Assembly (NCBI GenBank): GCA_014239625.1
Contig: JAAZYN010000325.1
Coordinates: forward strand, 1-5,282
Direction: 5' to 3'
Source: Myxococcales bacterium
Lineage (GTDB): Bacteria; Myxococcota_A; UBA9042; PHBI01; JAAZYN01
DNA length: 5,282 bases
A program made the translations under genes and the position numbers. The notes beneath the pieces were generated by a model. That model worked only from the letters and a program-made list of their open reading frames with translations, did not search any database and was not told where the DNA came from. Positions 1-4,695 of the stretch are shown here, piece after piece. Within the stretch, counting starts at the first letter, position 1. Each line of letters begins with the position of its first letter.

Positions 1-210
1 CTCAAGGATGGGCTCCACGTCCCAGGTCACGGCTTCTCCGGCATCCTCCTCCTCAGCCGACCCTGGAGGCGCCCAAGGCTCTGCTCGAGAAACTCGAAGC
101 CCTGCCTCGGGGAGATCAGGAGGTGTCCCAGCATCCTCGCGCAGAGCCCGAGCAGACCCGAAGATACGCTGGAGCCACACAACCAACAATGTCCACCAAG
201 GCGCAGCCAA
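1..210 (-). CDS. Membrane-anchored hypothetical protein, N-terminal 70 residues, partial at left edge
   Basis: From TTG 210 this frame has no stop through to the window edge, giving 70 residues of a longer protein. The start is chosen because GAGGGG lies six bases upstream and the codon follows the previous gene's TGA (216-214) by three bases, matching the spacing habits of the block. Other start codons (TTG, GTG) a few residues in are possible. Residues 1-15 are hydrophobic and aromatic (AAPWWTLLVVWLQRIF), a short N-terminal anchor. They are followed by a basic segment, then an acidic Pro-rich region with SAEEEDAGEAV, and the window ends in DVEPILE. Proline-rich acidic linkers after an N-terminal anchor are common in membrane proteins whose working domain lies further on. 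That domain is outside the window, so no function can be given. Confidence 0.7.
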   Translation of the reverse strand, partial: MAAPWWTLLVVWLQRIFGSARALREDAGTPPDLPEAGLRVSRAEPWAPPGSAEEEDAGEAVTWDVEPILE

Positions 211-213
211 AGG

Positions 214-930
214 TCACCCCTCACGTTGATGCCGAGCGGCCCGCTGCATCGCCATGGCTGGGCCAGAGCCCGGCACGTTCGCGGCCAAGGCCAGATCTGC
301 GGCAGCCTCGGCCTCCTCACCGTGTTCCTGCACGAACTCCTCGATGAACTGGGCGATCGTGGCAGCCCGTTGGGGATCCTTGAGCGCCGCCGTCCAGGCG
401 AAGCGTGCGATGTAGCCGCTCGGGAATAGTATCGACCCCTGCTTGGCCGCCTCGTCCCTCAGCATCTGCACCTGGGCGGCGCGGTCGAGTTGCACGAAAC
501 GCGAGAGCTTCTTCTTGGCCATCTTCTTGATGAACCGGTAGCCCATATAGACCAACAGACCGGTCGCCGCAGTCGAGGCCAAACTCACGCCAGCAGCCGC
601 CGCGGCCGCTCGGGATCCGCGCCCCTGATTCACGACCTGAGCGCGACCACCCCGATCCACCAGCAGGAAAGAGCCCGCATCCCGCGTGTTGATGATGACC
701 CCCACCACATCACTCGACGGGAACGAGATGGCGTCGGGGAAGGTGTCGCTGACCTCATCGACGGTGTAGCCGTTATCCAGCACCTCCTTAACGTCCCGGA
801 AGGGGGGCAGGTAGGAGCGGTCCTGGGGGCCTGGGCCCCGCTGGCTGCCGCCCCGACGAGAGCTCAGGGCCGCGCCGGCAGTGAGGAGTGCGACCACGCC
901 CAGGGCGATCGGGGTTCCGTTGTCTCTCAT
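214..930 (-). CDS. Two-segment membrane protein, 238 residues
   Basis: The ATG at 930 has GAGGAG five bases upstream (941-936), overlapping the stop of the preceding gene. Residues 7-23 form a hydrophobic helix (PIALGVVALLTAGAALS) followed by SRRGGSQRG. Residues 40-103 look like a small soluble alpha/beta stretch (YLPPF, then DVKEVLDNGYTVDEV, then strand-like VVGVII and SFLLVDR). Residues 109-130 are a second hydrophobic segment (Ala-rich, ending GLLVYMGY) followed by a strongly basic KKMAKKK at 136-141. The remainder is helical, with an acidic patch at 197-210. The first helix shares the NGT...LGV...AA pattern with the 97-residue protein two genes earlier in the transcript. With both N- and C-terminal parts probably on the same side, it may be a virion membrane protein. 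I recognise no family. Confidence 0.85.
   Translation of the reverse strand: MRDNGTPIALGVVALLTAGAALSSRRGGSQRGPGPQDRSYLPPFRDVKEVLDNGYTVDEVSDTFPDAISFPSSDVVGVIINTRDAGSFLLVDRGGRAQVVNQGRGSRAAAAAAGVSLASTAATGLLVYMGYRFIKKMAKKKLSRFVQLDRAAQVQMLRDEAAKQGSILFPSGYIARFAWTAALKDPQRAATIAQFIEEFVQEHGEEAEAAADLALAANVPGSGPAMAMQRAARHQREG
217..222 (-). promoter_or_regulatory. Shine-Dalgarno GAGGGG for the TTG-started gene at the left edge
   Basis: On the minus strand GAGGGG lies within the last codons of the 238-residue protein and six bases before TTG 210. It supports translation of the partial gene that reads off the left edge and explains its unusual start codon. Confidence 0.6.
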
Positions 931-939
931 GTCTACTCC

Positions 940-1428
940 TCAGGCCGCACGAGCGTGGAGCCGCGGCATGAGGCGAAGGAGTGCCACGATCGCAGAGTCC
1001 TCCTCCTCAGCCTGACGTCGAGCGCTCTCAGGGTAAATCTTGTTGTTGATGAGGTGCGACAGATCATCTCGTCTGGACCGAAGGTAAGCCGTGGAGATCG
1101 GGATCTTCGACCCCTTCTTTGTACTGTTCCACCAAGCCGCGAGCTGGGGATAGCGCTGCAAAACCTTGAACATCACCTGGTAGCGCATGGACCGGTTGCT
1201 GGGCGCCATCGCGTAGGTAAGGGCCAACCGACCGTGCTCAAGGTCCTCGATGGGGTAGCGCCGCCCCTGAGGCAGCGCGAAGTCCCTGTCCGGCAGCGCG
1301 GCCCGCTGCTGAGCAGACAACGCCGCCCGCGACCCTCGCCGCCGGCCGACCTCCGCCCCCACGGCCATGGCGCCCACCGCGCCCATGGCCCACCACAGAC
1401 CGCTCCGACTATCTCCACGGTCAGACAT
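940..1428 (-). CDS. Single-pass membrane protein with FALP/YPI helical motif, 162 residues
   Basis: The start is ambiguous by one codon. GTG 1431 and ATG 1428 are adjacent, and the upstream gene's TGA (1430-1428) overlaps both. I use ATG, which gives the TGATG coupling common in operons; neither has a strong Shine-Dalgarno motif. Residues 11-28 form a membrane helix rich in small residues (LWWAMGAVGAMAVGAEVG) followed by RRRGSR, so the following part probably faces the basic, inside side. Residues 50-95 carry FALP, RRYPI, D62, H65, AL at 69-70 and RYP at 92-94. This is a layout I associate with a short helical module found in various phage proteins, though I cannot name the family with certainty. 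The rest is basic and helical (STKKGSK at 102-108, then a charged helix with EEED at 141-144). A membrane-anchored virion protein contacting capsid or DNA would fit, but the function is unknown. Confidence 0.8.
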   Translation of the reverse strand: MSDRGDSRSGLWWAMGAVGAMAVGAEVGRRRGSRAALSAQQRAALPDRDFALPQGRRYPIEDLEHGRLALTYAMAPSNRSMRYQVMFKVLQRYPQLAAWWNSTKKGSKIPISTAYLRSRRDDLSHLINNKIYPESARRQAEEEDSAIVALLRLMPRLHARAA

Positions 1429-1721
1429 CACGACCGCCCGTGGTATTCGTCAGCGGCGGCCCTCATCGCCTGAGGTGCGCTCTTTCCCTGCGCCATCAGC
1501 TCAGGCACTCGCTTGCCGACATAGTCGTTCCATGCCGTCGCCCGCGACCCCTGGTACGAGAACGAACCCTGAATCGGGCCGGCGCTCACGTTGCCGGTGA
1601 AGACACCACCACGGGATGCTGCCGCCAGCAGAGACAGGCCACCCAGGACCCCCAGGGTCAACAGGGTGCCGTTCTCGGTGGAGGGGGCCAGGCTGGCCTT
1701 GATGTCGTCGAGGATGGACAT
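1428..1721 (-). CDS. Small single-pass membrane protein, 97 residues
   Basis: This ORF starts at ATG 1721 with GGAG five bases upstream (1730-1727). Residues 1-18 are polar and helical. Residues 19-36 form one clear hydrophobic helix (TLLTLGVLGGLSLLAAAS) followed by RGG. Residues 39-63 are a Gly/Ser-rich strand-like stretch (GNVSAGPIQGSFSYQGSRA), and 64-97 form a helical tail with Y67, K70, P73, G79, S81 and AM at 85-86. The N-terminal membrane region resembles that of the 238-residue protein encoded two genes downstream: both have NGT, then LGV four residues on, then a Leu, an Ala-Ala pair, Ser and Arg-Gly-Gly. No signal-peptidase site is evident, so the helix is probably a retained anchor. 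By context it is a candidate virion membrane protein. I do not recognise a named family. Confidence 0.8.
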   Translation of the reverse strand: MSILDDIKASLAPSTENGTLLTLGVLGGLSLLAAASRGGVFTGNVSAGPIQGSFSYQGSRATAWNDYVGKRVPELMAQGKSAPQAMRAAADEYHGRS

Positions 1722-1748
1722 GGAAGCTCCATGAAGTCGAGGTCTGCA

Positions 1749-1772
1749 CCCCCATCCTATCGAGGACGGAGG
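1749..1772 (-). other. Possible RNA hairpin between genes
   Basis: In the 63-base gap, the largest in the window, the minus-strand transcript can form a 10-pair stem with a CGAU loop (inner UCCU/AGGA, outer CC/GG pairs, two G-U wobbles). It starts about a dozen bases after the stop of the cysteine-rich gene. No U-run follows (the next bases are UGCAGACC), so it is not a classical intrinsic terminator. It could protect or separate message segments, or be chance in GC-rich DNA. The wobbles would be mismatches on the plus strand, which favours the leftward transcript. Confidence 0.35.
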
Positions 1773-1784
1773 GGGAAGGGGAGG

Positions 1785-2180
1785 TCAGCGGCGCTCCAGC
1801 CAATCGCCCAGCAGCGCCGGGCCCAGAACCACCGCGCCGAGCAGCAGGGAGACCACCATGCCACCCTTGCGGTCCTCCTCGGGCTTGTTCGGCGAGCCCC
1901 CGGCCTGCCGGATGACAGCCCCACCGCTCTCCCAGAGGGGGCACCACTGGGTCGAGAGCATCGCCGGCGAGGCCGCCTGGCGCTCCTTCCACTTGAGGCA
2001 CATCCCCTTGACTGGACCACCATGGCAGCCCACGTTGCGCTTGCCCTCGAAGACCCACTCGCCTGGCCGGCACTCGGATTCGTCCTTGGCAATTCGGGCG
2101 AGCTCAATCTCTGCCTGGTTGCGGACGGCGAAGAACCGACAGGTCCCGCACTTCTCACCCGGCTTGCGTGCTGTCGACAT
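1785..2180 (-). CDS. Six-cysteine putative metal-binding protein with C-terminal membrane anchor
   Basis: The protein has 131 residues from the ATG at 2180, chosen over an upstream in-frame start because GGAG lies seven bases before it (2191-2188) and it begins two bases after the previous stop. Six Cys residues occupy the first 80 positions: C11, C14, C37, C52 (followed by H53), C61 and C80. The opening CGTCRFF is typical of small Cys-rich modules that bind zinc or an iron-sulfur cluster. The CxxCxFF ... GC ... CxxW layout faintly recalls high-potential iron-sulfur proteins, but the spacing does not fit that family cleanly. A charged linker (97-106) precedes a hydrophobic stretch of 18 residues (MVVSLLLGAVVLGPALLG, 108-125) and a DWLERR tail, so it is probably a tail-anchored membrane protein with the Cys domain on one side. 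Disulfide bonding instead of metal binding is equally possible. Its role is unknown. Confidence 0.8.
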   Translation of the reverse strand: MSTARKPGEKCGTCRFFAVRNQAEIELARIAKDESECRPGEWVFEGKRNVGCHGGPVKGMCLKWKERQAASPAMLSTQWCPLWESGGAVIRQAGGSPNKPEEDRKGGMVVSLLLGAVVLGPALLGDWLERR

Positions 2181-2182
2181 CT

Positions 2183-2587
2183 TCACACTCCAACTGTCCC
2201 GAGGAGGCCGTACAGCATCGCTCGGATTTGAAACCCAGGCACCAGTGAGTCCGTAGACCGTCCCTTCTGCGCCCTGGCCGCGGCCAAAGCCCGACCGTAT
2301 CCCTTGTGGAGCCCGAAGCACATGAAGAGGTGGCCCTCTTCATCCTCCGGCTCCAGCACCTTGAGCCACGTCCCACTCAAGGGAGAGAAGGCCCCCGACG
2401 GCGCGTTGACGTGTAGATCTCTGAGGCGCTCATCGTAGACCTGCTCATCCACCGGCACTAGCTCGTAGCGCGCCACCAGTTCCCGGTCAGAGGGGGTGAC
2501 CTGGCGCAGATGCGCGGTCGCCAAAGGCGGCATCTCGATCTGCTCCGGGAAGAGGAGCACCCGACGCGACGGCTTGGCTTCGCTCAC
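2183..2587 (-). CDS. Hypothetical protein, 134 residues
   Basis: I do not recognise this protein. It starts at a GTG overlapping the TGA of the transglycosylase-like gene by four bases (GTGA), with GAGGA seven bases upstream, so its translation is probably coupled to that gene. Residues 1-20 are basic then hydrophobic. Residues 30-60 are charged and probably helical (rich in Glu, Asp, Arg). The middle (64-95) has mixed strand-like stretches around SGTWLKVLEPEDEEGHLFMC, and the C-terminal end (about 120-134, ending MLYGLLGTVGV) is hydrophobic but short for a membrane pass. It contains one Cys and no evident catalytic motif. The next gene starts two bases after its stop, so it belongs to the same translational unit. 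It is probably a minor virion or assembly protein by context alone. Confidence 0.75.
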   Translation of the reverse strand: MSEAKPSRRVLLFPEQIEMPPLATAHLRQVTPSDRELVARYELVPVDEQVYDERLRDLHVNAPSGAFSPLSGTWLKVLEPEDEEGHLFMCFGLHKGYGRALAAARAQKGRSTDSLVPGFQIRAMLYGLLGTVGV

Positions 2588-3096
2588 GATGGCGTCCTCA
2601 TGGACTTACCCATGAAGCTCGACAGCCTCTTGCGGATGGGCCCCCAAGGACGCCCTCCGCCGCGCGTAGGTAGCTGGAACAGCTTGATCTTGGGCGCCAT
2701 GAGCGAGCCCGTCACGGCCCGATTCCAGATCGGCGTGAAAGGCCCCCCGATGACCGCAGCGAGCTGCTGATGGGCAGGCCCGTAGGTGTCGAGCCACGCC
2801 CTCAGTGCGACGACCGCGTGCGCCGCTGCGTCCTTCTCGGAGATACCCAGCCCGCCATGAGCCAAGAAGGCCGGGCTCGCGTACAGCGTGCGCTCATGAA
2901 CGATGCCCCAAGGCACCACCAGGCCGTAGACCTGGGGCCGCGCCGGCGCCGCCGCCACCAGGCTCTCCCAAAGGGGCCCGCCTGGCTCCATGTTCGCTGT
3001 CACCCCATAGGGGAGGATGAGCCCCACGCGAGACCCAGAACGACCAATCCGACCTCGTCGGAGCGGGGGGTCGGTGCTGGGGGCGGCTACGCTCAC
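2584..3096 (-). CDS. Putative lytic transglycosylase-like (SLT/goose-lysozyme-like) protein
   Basis: The gene encodes 170 residues from a GTG whose last two bases begin the TGA stop of the capsid candidate (GTGA overlap). AAGGA sits four bases upstream of the start. Residues 30-128 can be laid by eye on the SLT lytic transglycosylase pattern. YGV at 30-32 is followed by ES at 44-45, the spacing seen between YGV and the catalytic Glu-Ser in many SLT domains. GL at 58-59 lies where GLMQ normally falls, and P62 where the following Pro lies. The helix 97-106 (ALRAWLDTYG) and LAAVIGGP at 112-119 resemble the usual 'yLr.LLdryg ... LAAYNAGP' end. If right, E44 would be the catalytic acid and the enzyme would cleave the peptidoglycan glycan chain during virus entry or exit. 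Against this, the Met-Gln after GL and the Tyr-Asn of AYNAGP are missing, and there is no signal peptide. It may be a decayed, very divergent or unrelated protein. Confidence 0.8.
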   Translation of the reverse strand: MSVAAPSTDPPLRRGRIGRSGSRVGLILPYGVTANMEPGGPLWESLVAAAPARPQVYGLVVPWGIVHERTLYASPAFLAHGGLGISEKDAAAHAVVALRAWLDTYGPAHQQLAAVIGGPFTPIWNRAVTGSLMAPKIKLFQLPTRGGGRPWGPIRKRLSSFMGKSMRTPS

Positions 3097-4682
3097 GAGA
3101 TCCTTGAATCTGCACTCACAGGGAGACGGTATCTCGGATTTATGATCTGCAGGCGCTGCTCACCACCCGACGTCTGGCCAAGGTCCTTGACGCCCAAGTG
3201 AACCTGAGCTCCAGCTCGCGATGCTGGCGACGGCATCACCGGATCTCCGAAGACCTTGTCTTCGAGCATGTCGCCGATGACGTTGAAGCTGATGGGCACC
3301 TCAAGGGTGTCCCCTGCCAGCATCCCGGTGGCGGCCACGGCGGCGTCGTTGGTGACCACCGAGATGAAGCTCCTGACGACCATCCGCAGCTTCGCCGTCC
3401 CCTCGAGGACCGGGTTGGTCCGCAGCCCCATGAAGAAGCCCTTGGAGCGCGACCGGAAGTTGTAGGGGGCTTGCTGCTGATAAGCGGTGAGCGACGTCGA
3501 GGAGATCCCTGGGTAGCCGCCAAACGACCCACCGAAGATGTCGAAGGTGTTGACGTCAAGCTCCTCGAGGGGCAACAACATCTTCTCACCGTTGTAGACC
3601 TCCAGGGACCGCACCGTCACCGCGCAGCCCTGCACCACCGCTGTGGTCCGGTTCACCGCGGCGTTGTCCTGCACCACGAAGTTGGACTGGTGGTGACACT
3701 GCAGCCCCACCACTCGGTAGCGCCCATAGTCGAACAACTCGGTCTCGATGACGTGATCAGCACTCAAGACAAAATCACTAGCCGCAGTCGACGTGAGCGT
3801 CATCATCAGCACGGGGTCGTCGCCAGGGGAGACGATCCCGTTGGCACCCGAGTAGCTCTGAGCTGGCGTGGCCGGGTAGAAGGCGACCCGCACCAGACGT
3901 CCACTGCCAGGCGGCGACGTCGAGACGAACCCCAGGCCACCGATACCTGTGACCAGGGCCTGGCGCTCGTTCACCTTGAGGTTGGAGGCCTGAATCGGAC
4001 CCTCATGCAGGGTCACCGGTTTTGTGTAGGGAGCCTCCTCGGCCGACCCCGGCGCCTCAGCGTCCGGGGGCGGCCGCGGGATAGGGCCCAGGCCAAACCT
4101 TGCCGGCGAGCCTCCCGGCGCCAGCGCCCCAGGGCTGGCGCCCCCACCCATCGCCTGCCACTGGCGATATAGCTCATCGGTCTTCTTATCGTAGTTGCCG
4201 ATGAGCTTCTCGATGTCCACGCGACCAGAGGGTGAAGCCGAGTCCCACTCTGCGACCAGCATGTTTCTGCGGATCTCCAGGGCCGTCCCATCGAGCAGGG
4301 GGCCGCCCTTGGCCACCCCCTCCGCGACGAGTGCCTGACGGAGCTTCTCAAGGTGCCAGCGCTCTCGGTAGCGAAGGAACCGACGCCGAGCGCGCCGCTT
4401 GGCCCCCTTGGACTTCGCACGCTCCATCTGGCGCTGCGCGCGGATCATCTGGACCCGCCACATGTCGGCTTTCTTGGTGTGCTTAGCGAAGACCTTCTTG
4501 GCCACAGGCCCCAGACCAGCGGCGTTCTTCGCCAGGTTTACGCCAGCAGTAATCGCGGTGAGCACTGCCATGACCGCGCCGAATCGAGCAGTCTGACCGA
4601 AACGGTCTACACCACGGGCAGAAGCCGCGACCCCAAGGGGGAGCCGACGGCGAACTGCAAACTGAGCCCTCGAACCAGCCAC
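3093..4682 (-). CDS. Putative major capsid protein with basic helical N-terminal arm
   Basis: This is the largest gene of the block, 529 residues from the GTG at 4682, chosen because GGAGG lies five bases upstream and the start falls 13 bases after the previous stop. Residues 1-60 are basic then hydrophobic (VMAVLTAITAGV at 37-48). Residues 62-116 are a highly charged helix with a KRRARRR cluster at 95-101, suited to nucleic acid or membrane-surface contact. Residues 117-178 are mixed helical, and 179-222 are a Pro/Gly/Ala linker. From about 223 to 480 the character changes to beta-rich, with alternating hydrophobic strands, many Thr/Ser/Val/Gly and few charges (for example 264-274, 322-336, 344-362, 430-445, 458-469). 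That domain of about 260 residues is close in size to the compact double jelly-roll capsid proteins of PM2-like and FLiP-like viruses. Its position among small membrane proteins supports a capsid role, but no diagnostic motif was recognised. Alternatives are a spike or another beta-rich virion protein. The frame stops in TGA overlapping the next GTG start. Confidence 0.6.
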   Translation of the reverse strand: MAGSRAQFAVRRRLPLGVAASARGVDRFGQTARFGAVMAVLTAITAGVNLAKNAAGLGPVAKKVFAKHTKKADMWRVQMIRAQRQMERAKSKGAKRRARRRFLRYRERWHLEKLRQALVAEGVAKGGPLLDGTALEIRRNMLVAEWDSASPSGRVDIEKLIGNYDKKTDELYRQWQAMGGGASPGALAPGGSPARFGLGPIPRPPPDAEAPGSAEEAPYTKPVTLHEGPIQASNLKVNERQALVTGIGGLGFVSTSPPGSGRLVRVAFYPATPAQSYSGANGIVSPGDDPVLMMTLTSTAASDFVLSADHVIETELFDYGRYRVVGLQCHHQSNFVVQDNAAVNRTTAVVQGCAVTVRSLEVYNGEKMLLPLEELDVNTFDIFGGSFGGYPGISSTSLTAYQQQAPYNFRSRSKGFFMGLRTNPVLEGTAKLRMVVRSFISVVTNDAAVAATGMLAGDTLEVPISFNVIGDMLEDKVFGDPVMPSPASRAGAQVHLGVKDLGQTSGGEQRLQIINPRYRLPVSADSRIS

Positions 4683-4687
4683 GCAGA

Positions 4688-4692
4688 CCTCC
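4688..4692 (-). promoter_or_regulatory. Shine-Dalgarno GGAGG for the capsid-candidate gene
   Basis: On the minus strand GGAGG lies five bases before the GTG at 4682 and just after the stop of the preceding gene (4698-4696). It is the best ribosome binding site near the start of this frame, and it decides for GTG 4682 over the ATG at 4571, which has no such motif, and over the GTG at 4931, which lies deep inside the preceding gene. Confidence 0.75.
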
Positions 4693-4695
4693 GGG

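Noticed and set aside
116..217. GTG at 217 overlapping the TGA of the 238-residue gene (another GTGA)
   Set aside because: This frame stops after 33 codons and its product is Cys/Gly-rich without sense, so the overlap appears coincidental.
27..320. Minus-strand open frame of 97 codons at the left end
   Set aside because: It starts about 100 bases inside the 238-residue gene with no ribosome binding site. The alternative frame from TTG 210 has a strong GAGGGG and stays open to the edge.
490..1473. Long plus-strand open frame (327 codons)
   Set aside because: It runs antisense to two well-supported genes with good ribosome binding sites. Its His/Arg/Pro-rich composition is typical of the antisense of GC-rich coding DNA.
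1440..2231. Plus-strand open frame (263 codons)
   Set aside because: It is antisense to two small genes that have clear Shine-Dalgarno motifs and membrane helices. No supporting ribosome binding site or recognisable protein was seen.
2181..2321. Upstream extension of the cysteine-rich protein to 2321
   Set aside because: The extra 47 residues lie inside the preceding gene's coding region, and ATG 2180 has GGAG seven bases upstream immediately after that gene's stop.
3198..4172. Long plus-strand open frame (324 codons)
   Set aside because: It is antisense to the capsid-candidate gene, His/Arg/Gly-rich and without domain-like features, so it is a shadow frame.
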